DNA of 62,804 nucleotides from positions 1 through 62,804 of the forward strand of contig JADZDA010000079.1 of assembly GCA_020851255.1 (NCBI GenBank). Direction: 5' to 3'. The translations under genes were made by a program, and so were the position numbers. This document shows positions 25,076 through 34,756 of the stretch, piece by piece. The notes under the pieces were generated by a model that ran no database searches, had not been told where the DNA came from, and worked only from the letters and a program-made list of their open reading frames with translations. Position 1 is the stretch's first letter; every line of letters starts with the position of its first letter. The DNA comes from Burkholderiales bacterium. GTDB lineage: Bacteria; Pseudomonadota; Gammaproteobacteria; Burkholderiales; Casimicrobiaceae.

Positions 25076-26767
25076 ATGCCCCTGACCAGCGCCGTGCGGG
25101 CGTTCCGGCGCGATCCGGCGGTCATGGTCGCCGTCGTCGCGCTGTGGGCGCTGCTCGCGACGTTCGTCGTCTATCCGCTCGCCACGCTGCTCGTCCGCGT
25201 TTTCATCGACAAGGGCGCCTTCAGTGCCTCGGGTCTGATTTCGGTCATCACCGACCGCCACCAGATCGTCGCGTTCTGGAACAGCCTGCTGCTCGCGGCG
25301 ATCGTCGGCGTCGGCGGTACGCTGATCGGCTTCCTGTTCGCGTTCACCGCGACGCGCGCGCGCCTGCCGCGCTGGCTCCTCACCGTCGTCGACGCGTCGG
25401 TGCTCCTGCCGCTGGTCTCGCCACCGTTCACCACGGCGATCGCGATGATCTTCTCGTTCGGTCCCCGCGGACTCATCACCTACGAGTTGCTCGGTCTCAA
25501 GGGCGTGACCGTCTACGGGCTCGCGTCGACCGCGTTCTCCGAGATCCTCACCTATTTCCCGATCGCGTACCTGACGCTCAAGCCGCTGCTGGCCGGCATC
25601 GACTCGAACGTGGAAGGAATGGCGCACTCGCTCGGCGCCGCGCGCTGGCGGGTCTTCCGGACCGTCACGCTGCCGCTGACCGTGCCCGGCCTCGCCAACG
25701 CGTTCCTGCTCCTGTTCGCCGCCTCGCTCGCCGACTTCGCGACGCCGCTGATCCTGGCCGGCAACCAGTTTCCGGTGCTGCCGACGCAGGCGTACCTGCA
25801 GATCACCGGGCTTTTCGACCTGCGCGGCGGCGCGGCGCTCTCGTTCGTCCTGCTGTTCCCGGCGCTGGCGGTGTTCCTGCTGCAGCGCTACTGGGTCTCG
25901 CGCCGCTTCTACGTGACGGTCACCGGCAAGGGCGCCGGCCAGGCGCCGTTCGACAGCGTCTCCCCGGGCATGCGCGCGCTGCTCCTCGCGGCCTGCGCGC
26001 TGATCGCGCTCGTCATCGTGTATTTCTACGCGCTGCTCGCCTACGCGTCGCTGGTCAAGGCGCTGGGCGCCGACCACACGCTGACGCTCGCGCACTACCG
26101 GGTGATCTTCACCGAGGGCCTGAAGGCCATCCGCGACACGCTGATCATCGCGGGACTGGCGATGCCGCTGGGCGGGATCTACGGCATCCTGCTCGGCTAT
26201 CTCGTGACCCGCCATTCGTTCGCCGGCCGGCGAACGATGGAATTGACCTCGATGGTGAACTACGCGCTGCCCGGGACGATCGTCGGCATCGCCTACCTGA
26301 TCGCGTTCAACGACCCGCCGATCGAGCTGACGGGCACGGCGCTGCTGATTGTCGCCTGCTACGTCTTCCGCTACGGACCGACCGGCATCCGCGCGACCGT
26401 CGCGCTGCTGCAGCAGATCGACAGGAGCCTCGAGGAGGCGTCGACCGGGCTGGGTGCCGGCAGCGGAACCACGTTCCGGCGCGTCACGCTGCCGCTGATC
26501 GTCCCGGCGTTCTTCGCCGGGCTGGGTGTCGTGTTCATCCGGTCGATGACCGCGATCAGCGCGACGATCTTCCTCGTGTCGATCAGCTGGACGCTCATCA
26601 CGGTCAAGATCCTCGAGAACATGACCGAGCTCGCGCTCGGGCCGGCCGCCGCGTTCTCGGTGCTCGTCGTCGCGATCGTGTTCATCGTCATCGCGCTGAT
26701 CGGCCGGCTGCTGCGCGCGTTCCGCTCTCCCGGCGTCGGCCAGGTGACGAGCCTGCTCGGAGGATGA
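25076..26767 (+). CDS. ABC transporter permease, two fused domains
   Basis: A 563-residue inner-membrane protein with about 12 TM helices and two copies of the binding-protein-dependent permease domain, as in the AfuB/FbpB/PhnV-like fused permeases. Each half carries an EAA coupling motif: GMAHSLGAARWRVFRTVTLPL (about 180-200) and EEASTGLGAGSGTTFRRVTLPL (near 450). The start at 25076 (MPLTSAVRAF) is preferred to 25016, which adds non-membrane residues. It follows the binding protein and precedes the ATPase by 4 bp. Confidence 0.9.
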   Translation: MPLTSAVRAFRRDPAVMVAVVALWALLATFVVYPLATLLVRVFIDKGAFSASGLISVITDRHQIVAFWNSLLLAAIVGVGGTLIGFLFAFTATRARLPRWLLTVVDASVLLPLVSPPFTTAIAMIFSFGPRGLITYELLGLKGVTVYGLASTAFSEILTYFPIAYLTLKPLLAGIDSNVEGMAHSLGAARWRVFRTVTLPLTVPGLANAFLLLFAASLADFATPLILAGNQFPVLPTQAYLQITGLFDLRGGAALSFVLLFPALAVFLLQRYWVSRRFYVTVTGKGAGQAPFDSVSPGMRALLLAACALIALVIVYFYALLAYASLVKALGADHTLTLAHYRVIFTEGLKAIRDTLIIAGLAMPLGGIYGILLGYLVTRHSFAGRRTMELTSMVNYALPGTIVGIAYLIAFNDPPIELTGTALLIVACYVFRYGPTGIRATVALLQQIDRSLEEASTGLGAGSGTTFRRVTLPLIVPAFFAGLGVVFIRSMTAISATIFLVSISWTLITVKILENMTELALGPAAAFSVLVVAIVFIVIALIGRLLRAFRSPGVGQVTSLLGG

Positions 26768-26771
26768 CCGG

Positions 26772-27877
<1,106 letters not shown>

Positions 27878-27881
<4 letters not shown>

Positions 27882-28462
27882 TCGGCCGGACCGATCCTGC
27901 CGGGCCCCTCCTCGCCGCGGCGCCATCCTGGCTCGCCGTCGTGCTCGCGTTCGTGCTCGCGTTCGTGCTCGCGATCGCGCCGCCCGCGTTCGCCGCGGAC
28001 CGCGGCGCCCCGCCGCTGCACGGGCAGTCCGATGCTTTCCACACGGATGGCGTGGCGATCGCCTGGGGCGTGCTGCGAGGGGCGGACGAAACCCGCACGC
28101 TGGTCGTCCTGCGCATCATCGCCGATTCCGGCCGCTATCCGGTCGTCGAGGTCGCCGGCGTCGATCCGTTCACAGGCAACGAGATCGTACGGCGCCCGCC
28201 GTCCGACGCGACCGGGCCGATCGAGATCCGCACGCCGCGTGCCCAGTTCGCCGACTACCCGCACACGATCGTCCGGTTCCACGGCCCGGCGCGGGACGCC
28301 GCGCGGCGCACGCCCGCGCTCTCGGTGCTGTTCCACGGCGTTCCGGATACGACCCCCGAGTTCGTCGACGCCGCCAGGCTCGACGCCCATCTCGCCGCCC
28401 GACTCGCCGCACGACCGGCCGCGCGTCCTGCGGCGCCCTCCACCGGAACCCGACCGCCATGA
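27878..28462 (+). CDS. Small secreted protein of unknown function
   Basis: A 194-residue protein beginning at GTG, overlapping the ATPase stop. A hydrophobic segment containing a 12-bp repeat three times (27941-27976, giving VLAFVLAFVLAIA) forms the signal peptide or anchor, followed by a mature domain (LHGQSDAFHTDGVAIAWGVLRG, PVVEVAGVDPFTGNEI, FADYPHTIVRFHGPA). The C-terminus is low-complexity Ala/Arg/Pro. It is sandwiched by 4-bp overlaps between the transporter ATPase and deoC, so it belongs to that transcription unit. Not recognised. Confidence 0.6.
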
Positions 28463-29130
28463 ACCGACGCGAGATCGCGAGACTGCTCGACCATTCGGTG
28501 CTGAAACCGGAGGCGACCGCCGACGACGTCCGCGCGGGCGCCGCGGTCGTCCGCGAGTGGCGGGTCGGCCAGTACTGCGTCCAGCCTTGCCGGGTGCGCG
28601 ACGCCGCTGCCGTGCTCGGCGATGGCGCGGTCGTGATCGCCGTCGTCGGGTTTCCGCACGGATGCGACCGCAGCGAGATCAAGGCACGAGCCTGCGACCT
28701 CGCGATCGCCGACGGCGCGCGCGAGATCGACATGGTGGTGAATCTGGGTTTCCTGCGCGACGGCGACGCCGGAGCCGTCCGCGAGGACATCGCCGCCGTC
28801 GTGCGCGCCGCCGGACGCGTACCGGTGAAGGCGATCCTGGAAACCGCCGCGCTCGACGACGAAACCAAGCGGCTGGCGTGCCGGATCGCCGTCGACGCCG
28901 GCGCTGCGTTCGTCAAGACGTCGACCGGGTTCCACCCGGCCGGCGGCGCGACCGTCGCCGACGTCGCGCTGATGCGTTCGGTCGTCGGCGAAGCGGTGGG
29001 AGTCAAGGCGTCCGGCGGCATCCGCACGCTCGACGACGTCCGCGCGATGCTGCGCGCCGGCGCGAACCGGATCGGCACGTCGGCGAGCGCGGCGATCCTC
29101 GCCGCGATTCCCGGAGACGGCGCCCCGTGA
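28459..29130 (+). CDS. deoC: Deoxyribose-phosphate aldolase
   Basis: A 223-residue class I aldolase that splits 2-deoxyribose-5-phosphate into glyceraldehyde-3-phosphate and acetaldehyde. Opening LLDHSVLKPEAT, the Schiff-base Lys K153 in FVKTSTGFHPAGGAT, the proton-relay Lys K183 in GVKASGGIRT and Asp91 in EIDMVVNLG are all present. ATG at 28459 overlaps the previous stop. Its presence at the end of the ABC operon hints at a link to nucleoside or sugar-phosphate salvage, but this is weak. Confidence 0.95.
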   Translation: MNRREIARLLDHSVLKPEATADDVRAGAAVVREWRVGQYCVQPCRVRDAAAVLGDGAVVIAVVGFPHGCDRSEIKARACDLAIADGAREIDMVVNLGFLRDGDAGAVREDIAAVVRAAGRVPVKAILETAALDDETKRLACRIAVDAGAAFVKTSTGFHPAGGATVADVALMRSVVGEAVGVKASGGIRTLDDVRAMLRAGANRIGTSASAAILAAIPGDGAP

Positions 29131-29161
29131 CGCGGGTACGCCGTGCCCGGGCCGGCGGCCC

Positions 29162-29542
29162 ATGACCCTCCTGCTGTTCAAGCTCTTCTCGGCGCCCGCG
29201 CCGATCCTCGCGGTCACGCTCGTCGGCCGGCGCTACGGGCAGGCCGTCGCCGGATGGCTGCTCGCGCTGCCGTTGACGTCCGGTCCGGTCGTCGTGCTGC
29301 TCGCCATCGAGCACGATCCTCGGTTCGCGCAGCAGGCTGCCGAAGGTTCGCTGACCGGTACGATCGCGCAGGCGACGGGACCGGATCGCGTCGGACTGTT
29401 CGCGACCTTCCCGGCGTTCATCGCCGTGCCCTCCGCGCTCGCGCACGGATTCGACGGCGCCGGCGCCGTCGTCACGCTCTGTGCAGCGGTGATCGTCAGC
29501 CTCACCGCCCACCGCACCGCGCTCAGGCTCATGCGCCGCTGA
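29162..29542 (+). CDS. Small integral membrane protein, possibly internally shortened
   Basis: A 126-residue hydrophobic protein: helices near 1-22 (LLLFKLFSAPAPILAVTLVG), 26-48 (AVAGWLLALPLTSGPVVVLLAI), and two toward the C-terminus (GLFATFPAFIAVPSALAHG, AVVTLCAAVIVSL). The opening resembles larger (~230-250 residue) two-repeat membrane proteins in which the GLFATFP-like segment belongs to the second half. An internal in-frame deletion is therefore possible, but I am not sure. It follows deoC by 31 bp. Confidence 0.55.
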   Translation: MTLLLFKLFSAPAPILAVTLVGRRYGQAVAGWLLALPLTSGPVVVLLAIEHDPRFAQQAAEGSLTGTIAQATGPDRVGLFATFPAFIAVPSALAHGFDGAGAVVTLCAAVIVSLTAHRTALRLMRR

Positions 29543-29690
29543 GCCGCGCTTTTCGCGCGCAAGACGCGCGCGTATGATGACCGCGCCGTGCCGCCGGTCG
29601 GCGCGCCGGCTCTTCCCTGACCGGATGCGGCTCCCCGGATGCCGCCAAAGCCCGAACGATCAACGACTCACGCCTCGACGGAGTAACCTG

Positions 29691-30059
29691 ATGCTTGGAT
29701 ACGTCACCCTCGGTACCAACGATCTTCCCCGCGCGATCGCTTTCTACGACGCGCTGCTGGGCGAGATCGGCGCCAAACACGTCTGGGAGTCCGAACGCGG
29801 CGTCGCCTGGGGTGTCTCGCCCAAAGGCTGCGGGCTGGGCGTCATGAAGCCCTTCGACGGCAAGCCGGCGAGCGTCGGCAACGGCGTGATGGCGGCGATC
29901 GCGGTCGACTCGAAGGAAAAGGTCGATCGCCTCCACCGCAAGGCGCTCTCGCTGGGCGCCAGGGACGAGGGTCCCGTCGGCCCGCGGGGCGACGGGTTCT
30001 ACGCGGGCTATTTCCGCGATCTCGACGGCAACAAGCTGAACGTGTTCTGCTTCGGCTGA
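29691..30059 (+). CDS. VOC (glyoxalase/bleomycin resistance) family protein
   Basis: A 122-residue metalloenzyme-fold protein with the paired beta-alpha-beta-beta-beta units: YVTLGTNDLPRAIAFYDALL at the start and YFRDLDGNKLNVFCFG at the end, where metal ligands usually lie. The first usual metal His is not present at the expected strand (YVTLGTND), so it may be a non-metal binding member. A TATGAT element at 29573-29578 may belong to its own promoter. Confidence 0.85.
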   Translation: MLGYVTLGTNDLPRAIAFYDALLGEIGAKHVWESERGVAWGVSPKGCGLGVMKPFDGKPASVGNGVMAAIAVDSKEKVDRLHRKALSLGARDEGPVGPRGDGFYAGYFRDLDGNKLNVFCFG

Positions 30060-30122
30060 CCGGCGCGACCGGATTGCCGCGCCTGCGCTCGCACCACCGA
30101 TCGGACCGCGCGCGAGGATCGT

Positions 30123-30431
30123 TCAGCCGGCGATCGGCCGGTAGGTCTCGACTTGCGCGGGGCCGGTGACCAACCCCTCGCGCGTGCGCCGTTCGCGGAA
30201 GGCCGCGAGGTACGCGGCGTTTCGATGCAGCTCGAACGCCGCGTCGTCGACGTAGGCCTCGTAGAAGTAGAAGACCTCCGGATCGCTGTCCGAGCGGTGC
30301 AGCCGATACGCGATGCAGCCGGGCTCGGCACCGCGGACGACCGCGACCTGCTCGCTCAGCAGGGCGGCCAGTGCGTCGCCCTTGCCCGGGGCGGCGCGAA
30401 GGCGCGCGACGACGACGATCTCGTGCTTCAT
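30123..30431 (-). CDS. Antibiotic biosynthesis monooxygenase (ABM) domain protein
   Basis: A 102-residue dimeric alpha/beta-barrel protein of the YgiN/quinol monooxygenase type: IVVVARLRAAPGKGDALAALL, GCIAYRLHRSDSDPEVFYFYE and HRNAAYLAAFRE. Such enzymes act cofactor-free on quinol-like substrates or serve in oxidative stress. It is 38 bp downstream of the SGNH-hydrolase gene on the same strand, the last gene of that operon. Confidence 0.85.
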   Translation of the reverse strand: MKHEIVVVARLRAAPGKGDALAALLSEQVAVVRGAEPGCIAYRLHRSDSDPEVFYFYEAYVDDAAFELHRNAAYLAAFRERRTREGLVTGPAQVETYRPIAG

Positions 30432-30469
30432 CCGGCTGTCTCTCCTTCGTCAGCGGTTCGCCAGGCGCC

Positions 30470-31684
30470 TCACAGCATCGCGTCGAACATCCCCGCGACC
30501 CGCTCGAACCCCGGTCGCGTCGGATGCAGCTCGTTGCCCCACCAGTCCTTGTACCGGTTGCCCGCGAGCTCGGTCGACAGCTGGCCGCGCAGGTCGACGA
30601 CGCGCACGTGCGCGAACGCCGGATCCGCAACCACCGCGTTCAGCATGCCATAGAACCGGTCGATGAGATCGCGCGCGATCGCGATGCGCTCGCCGAGATC
30701 CTCGTAGCCCTTCTCGCGGAATCCGGGCTCCAGCCAGGGTCCGGGCAGGAAGCCCCAGCCGCCGAGGAACCCGCGCCCGTCGGGCACCGGATGATCGTAG
30801 CCGTGCAGCAGGATCGGCACGCGCGAACCCAGAAGCGTCTCGCAGGCGGTCGTGACCGCCTGCAGGATCGTCGTGTAGGCGACGCGGATGCGCGTGTCGA
30901 GCAGGCCGTCGACGATCGCGGCGTTTAGCCCGAACACCGGCGACGAGCGGTGGTTCACCAGCATCGCGAACACCTCGCCGGCGACGTCGTTGCCGCCGCC
31001 GGAGAGCAGGATCGCGTGCGGGGTTTCACCGCGTCGCGCGACCCGTTCGATCGCGCGCACGAAGTCGTCGAGCTGATGACCGTCGTAGGCCATGCTCTCC
31101 ACCGCGTCGCCGCGGTGCGCGACGTGCTCGACGTCCCATCCGTGCCCGTCCTCGAGTTCCTTGAGCACGTCGTGGAACGGGTAGTCGAACCAGGAATCTC
31201 CCTCGGCGACGAGCACCCCCCGGGTCCCCGGCCCGGGTTTGGCGGTCGCGGCCTTCGCCGTCGCGGCGACGGCCGACTTCGACTGCGCCCTGGCGACCGC
31301 CTTGGCGGCGGGCCTGCGACCGGGCGACCTCTTCGCCTTCGCAACCGCCTTCGCGCGCCTGGCTCCGGCCTCGGTCCGTCTGGCGATGACCCACTGCGCC
31401 GGCGCCTGCCCGAGCTTGCGCGCCTGCGCGGTCGCCTTGTCGGGGCTTCGCGTGCCGGCGACCGGGGGCCGCTTGCGCGCCCCCTCGACCGCCCTGGTCC
31501 GGAACGACTTCGACGCGCGGCCGCCTGCGGTGCTCACGACATCCCGCGACATCGCGGCGAACGCCTGCCAGGGCGTCGGCGCCGCCGCACCCGCGCGCCC
31601 GGTCCTGCGGACGGCGCTCTTCGCCGCCGGGCGCCGCTTCGTCGCCGTACGCTTGCCTTTGCGCCTGCCGGTGATGTTCGCCAT
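30470..31684 (-). CDS. SGNH/GDSL-like hydrolase with basic histone-like N-terminal tail
   Basis: A 404-residue protein. Residues 1 to ~150 are disordered, Lys/Arg/Ala-rich (GRRKGKRTATKRRPAAKSAV, then AKAVAKAKRSPGRRPAAKAV), like histone H1-like bacterial DNA-binding tails. Residues ~155-404 form an SGNH hydrolase: LVAEGDSWFDYP (Ser nucleophile block), LSGGGNDVAG (Asn block) and ELHPTRPGFERVA (Asp/His block, ELHPT). The family cleaves esters of lipids, sugars or peptides. No signal peptide, so it acts in the cytoplasm, perhaps on nucleoid-bound or polyanionic targets. It is the third gene of the operon after the caspase-fold peptidase. Confidence 0.85.
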   Translation of the reverse strand: MANITGRRKGKRTATKRRPAAKSAVRRTGRAGAAAPTPWQAFAAMSRDVVSTAGGRASKSFRTRAVEGARKRPPVAGTRSPDKATAQARKLGQAPAQWVIARRTEAGARRAKAVAKAKRSPGRRPAAKAVARAQSKSAVAATAKAATAKPGPGTRGVLVAEGDSWFDYPFHDVLKELEDGHGWDVEHVAHRGDAVESMAYDGHQLDDFVRAIERVARRGETPHAILLSGGGNDVAGEVFAMLVNHRSSPVFGLNAAIVDGLLDTRIRVAYTTILQAVTTACETLLGSRVPILLHGYDHPVPDGRGFLGGWGFLPGPWLEPGFREKGYEDLGERIAIARDLIDRFYGMLNAVVADPAFAHVRVVDLRGQLSTELAGNRYKDWWGNELHPTRPGFERVAGMFDAML

Positions 31685-31731
31685 GATCTCTCCTCTGCCG
31701 GGCGCCCGCTCCCGGCGTGACGGCGCCTTCG

Positions 31732-32007
31732 TCAGCCGACGATCTCGATGTCGTCGGCGAGCAGCGTGTGCGCGAGCAGCGTGCCGTTGCAGCGGATTTC
31801 GCGCCCGACGTAGCGCTCGAGGGTCGCGTCGCCCATCGCCGGGCCGTGCTTGCGCCGCAGCACCCAGCGGCCCGCGCCGGTGTCCAGCCACACGGCCTCG
31901 TGGCGGCTCTTGCTGGTTCCGCCGAACGGCGCGCGCAGCACGCGTCCGGTCATGCCGCGCACCGGGCGGGGCTCGTCGTCGGGGCCGGGTCCGGATGTCT
32001 CGGTCAT
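31732..32007 (-). CDS. Small protein linked to the C25-like peptidase
   Basis: A 91-residue soluble protein I do not recognise. Beta-rich, it includes GTSKSRHEAVWLDTGAGRWVLRRKHGPAMGD and ends ADDIEIVG (motif 1 given here spans residues about 30-60). It looks like a small OB- or SH3-like domain. The start ATG (32007) overlaps the stop of the upstream peptidase by 4 bp, and the next gene begins 47 bp downstream, so the three are one transcription unit. It could be an inhibitor, substrate or assembly partner of the peptidase (inference). Confidence 0.7.
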   Translation of the reverse strand: MTETSGPGPDDEPRPVRGMTGRVLRAPFGGTSKSRHEAVWLDTGAGRWVLRRKHGPAMGDATLERYVGREIRCNGTLLAHTLLADDIEIVG

Positions 32008-33602
32008 CGCTGCTGATAGCGCCGGATATCCACGATCCGACCGCCGACCTCTTTGACGACGACGGCGGTCGCGCGGGGTCCGCCGCCGGCGCCTCGCGCC
32101 TTCTGGATCGCGACGAAATACCGGCGTTCGCGCAGCACCGCGCGCGACGCCTTGCGCGACCCGCCGCCAGGCCCGGTCGCCGGGCCCGCCTGTGGCGCGC
32201 GCAGGGCGAACTCGCGGAACGGACGTGTCGGCTCGACGCCCGCCTCCCTGGCGATCCGGGTCAACGTGCGCTGCGTGCGGGAGTCGATCGCCGGTTTCCG
32301 GGTCGCCTTCGACGCGGTGGCGCGCGTCATCTGCAGGAACACGCCGTCGGCGGCGAGCTTCGCGCGCCGTTCTCGCCGGCGCTCGCGCCGGCCGCCCTCA
32401 TCGGCGATCGCGGGGCCTCGGCCCTTCCCCTTCGGGCGCCGGCCGCGCCGCTCCGGCGCGACGACGGCGTCCGCGTCGACGGGATGGATGGACGGGTCCC
32501 CCAGCAGCACGAACTGGGCGAGCGTCTTCAGGTCGGTCGGGTCGAGGTCGACCATCTCCCGCACGTAGCGCTGGCGCGCGCGCAGCGCGGCGCGCCCGAG
32601 CGATGCCCCGTCGAGTACCTCGAGCAGGAAGTACTGGACGATCAGGTCCGCCGCGACCATCGCCGCCGACTCGCCGTAGGCGATGGTCGTGCTGCCGAAA
32701 TAGCCGTACGCACCCTGCGCGAGATAGCTCTGGCAGATCGGCGGGTCGACGCCGATCAGCGCGGCCGCGTACACCTGCGCGCCGTAGCAGCACTCGACGG
32801 CGGCGACCGTGCCCGGCGCGATCCGGCCGTCGATCGACCGCGTCGTGAGCGCGATCGGGTAGCGCTTGCCGGACTGCCCCTGGAATTCGGGCGAACCTTC
32901 GTTGCCGTGGCAGTTGATGAAATGCGACAGCGGCGCGAGCGCGGCGGGCGAGAACCGCGGTCCGGACGGCGGCGAAGTGCGCAGACCGTCCCTGCGCCCG
33001 AAGATCGCGAACAGGTTGCGCGCGCTGGACGTCGCCCAGGTCTTCGCCGACAGCGCGAAGTGCCCGGCGTAGTCGTCCGGCGATCGACTGCGGTGGCCGG
33101 CCGCCGTGTCCAGCAAGCCGATCAGGTGCGACGCCTCGGCCGCCGTCGTCGCGCCCCGCAGGTCGGGCAACCGCCCGACCACGCGCGTGGGTCCGGTGAA
33201 CGAGGCGATGTCGGTGTCGTAGCGTCCGGCGCAGGCGTAGGGCAGATCGCTCCAGGCGATGCGGTCCGGCTCGTCGGGCGGATCGAACAGCGGATTGGCG
33301 AGCGGCTGGTGCGGCACGACGTCGGGTGCGCCGACGATCAGCAGATAGTCGGGCGACTCGGCACGGTACGCGGCGTCGATCGCCGCCTTCGCCGCTTCGA
33401 AATCGCCCGGATCGACGAGGGGTTTGCCGCGCCGCACGCGCATCGCCCGCGCGTCGTCGAGCAGCACGAGTTTCGCGGCGAGTCCGCGCCGGCGGTCGGC
33501 GGCGATCAGGCGGCGGATCGCCGCCCGGATCTCGCGATAACCGGCGGCGCCGTACTTGCGCCGCAGTGCCCCGCCGTGCGTCACGATCAGCTTGTCGGTC
33601 AT
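32004..33602 (-). CDS. C25/caspase-fold (clan CD) cysteine peptidase
   Basis: A 532-residue protein. N-terminal subdomain: IRAAIRRLIAADRRRG, PDYLLIVGAPDVVPHQPL and TRVVGRLPDLRGA. The catalytic region holds H232 in INCHGNEG and the Cys pair C271-C272 in AAVECCYGAQ, the His then Cys order of clan CD (gingipain/caspase-type), closing with FVLLGDPSIHPV as C25 peptidases do. The last ~150 residues are basic and Ala/Arg-rich (RRGRRPKGKGRG, RRERRRERRAKLAA). No signal peptide, unlike gingipains, so it acts intracellularly. First gene of a three- to four-gene operon with a 91-residue protein and an SGNH hydrolase. Start at 33602 taken as MTDKLIVTHGG. Confidence 0.8.
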   Translation of the reverse strand: MTDKLIVTHGGALRRKYGAAGYREIRAAIRRLIAADRRRGLAAKLVLLDDARAMRVRRGKPLVDPGDFEAAKAAIDAAYRAESPDYLLIVGAPDVVPHQPLANPLFDPPDEPDRIAWSDLPYACAGRYDTDIASFTGPTRVVGRLPDLRGATTAAEASHLIGLLDTAAGHRSRSPDDYAGHFALSAKTWATSSARNLFAIFGRRDGLRTSPPSGPRFSPAALAPLSHFINCHGNEGSPEFQGQSGKRYPIALTTRSIDGRIAPGTVAAVECCYGAQVYAAALIGVDPPICQSYLAQGAYGYFGSTTIAYGESAAMVAADLIVQYFLLEVLDGASLGRAALRARQRYVREMVDLDPTDLKTLAQFVLLGDPSIHPVDADAVVAPERRGRRPKGKGRGPAIADEGGRRERRRERRAKLAADGVFLQMTRATASKATRKPAIDSRTQRTLTRIAREAGVEPTRPFREFALRAPQAGPATGPGGGSRKASRAVLRERRYFVAIQKARGAGGGPRATAVVVKEVGGRIVDIRRYQQR

Positions 33603-33692
33603 CGACGACCCGGCCCGTGCCTCCCCGGCGCCATTGTGCGCCATCCGTCGTCTCGCGCAAGCGTGGGCGCCGGCGCGACCGCGACCGTCGCT

Positions 33693-34748
33693 TCAGGCGA
33701 ACGACAGCTCCATCGCCGGACCGAGCGGCGCGAAGCACGCGTCGACGACCCGCGGATCGACGTCCTCGATCCGGGACGGTCGCCAGCGCGGATCGCGGTC
33801 CTTGTCGACGACGATCGCACGCGCACCTTCGAAATAATCCGGCATGCGCATCAGCCGCTGCGAGATCCGGAAATCGGTCGTCAGGCACTCGCGCAACGAT
33901 CGCCCCGGCGCCTCGCGCAGATTGCGGAATGCGACCTCGAGGCTCGTCGGCGACGCGGCGGCGATCGCCCGACCGGCCTCCCGCGCCCAGGGGTCGTCGA
34001 CTCCGCGCAGCGCCCCGACGATCGCGGCCACCGATTCCCGGCCGAAGCAGGCGTCGATCCCGGACCGGTCGGCGAGCAGGCGCGTGGGCGGCGATGGTCG
34101 CGCGCACATCGCGACCGCCGTGTCGGCGTCGCCGGTCCGCGCGAGCGCCTCGACCAGGTCGTCCAGCCGTCCGCTGGAGACCAGCGCGTCGGCGAGCCCG
34201 AGATGGACCGCGTCCGCGCCGTCGACCCGAAGCCCGGTCAACGCGAGCAGCATGCCGGTGTGTCCGGGGCAGCGTGCGAGGAAATGCGACGATCCCACGT
34301 CCGGGAACAGTCCCAGCGCGGCCTCCGGCATCGCGAGCTTCGTCGTCTCGGTGACGACCCGGTGCCGGCCGTGCACCGAAATCCCGCAACCGCCGCCCAT
34401 CGTGACGCCGGACATCAGCGCGACGTACGGCTTGGGATAGCGTGCGATGTACTCGTCGAGCTCGTACTCGATGCGGTAGACGCGGTCCATGTAGGCGTCG
34501 TCGCCGCGCGCCTCGTACACCGCCCTGACGTCGCCGCCGGCGCAGAACGCCCGTTCACCGGCGCCGCGGACGACGACGACCCGCACCCGCGGGTCGTCCG
34601 CCCATTCGCGCAGGCGCGCATGCAGCAGCGCGAACATCGGGATGCTGAGCGCGTTCAGCACGCGGGGCCGGTTGAGCGTCAGGATGCCCGCGCACCCGCG
34701 GACCTCGCCGAGCACCGGCGGCTCGTCGGCCTCGTTCGCCGCGGACAT
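33693..34748 (-). CDS. Enoyl-CoA hydratase family, 3-hydroxyisobutyryl-CoA hydrolase-like
   Basis: A 351-residue crotonase-fold protein. Landmarks: LTLNRPRVLNALS, RAFCAGGDVRAVYE (oxyanion-hole glycines), MSGVTMGGGCGISVHGRHRVV and the catalytic-acid segment MPEAALGLFPDVGSSHFLAR. The length and the DVGSS/GLFPDVG pattern fit 3-hydroxyisobutyryl-CoA hydrolases of valine catabolism rather than short enoyl-CoA hydratases. It follows apt by 8 bp on the minus strand. No valine-degradation genes are nearby, so the substrate is uncertain. Confidence 0.88.
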   Translation of the reverse strand: MSAANEADEPPVLGEVRGCAGILTLNRPRVLNALSIPMFALLHARLREWADDPRVRVVVVRGAGERAFCAGGDVRAVYEARGDDAYMDRVYRIEYELDEYIARYPKPYVALMSGVTMGGGCGISVHGRHRVVTETTKLAMPEAALGLFPDVGSSHFLARCPGHTGMLLALTGLRVDGADAVHLGLADALVSSGRLDDLVEALARTGDADTAVAMCARPSPPTRLLADRSGIDACFGRESVAAIVGALRGVDDPWAREAGRAIAAASPTSLEVAFRNLREAPGRSLRECLTTDFRISQRLMRMPDYFEGARAIVVDKDRDPRWRPSRIEDVDPRVVDACFAPLGPAMELSFA

Positions 34749-34756
34749 CGGGACGG

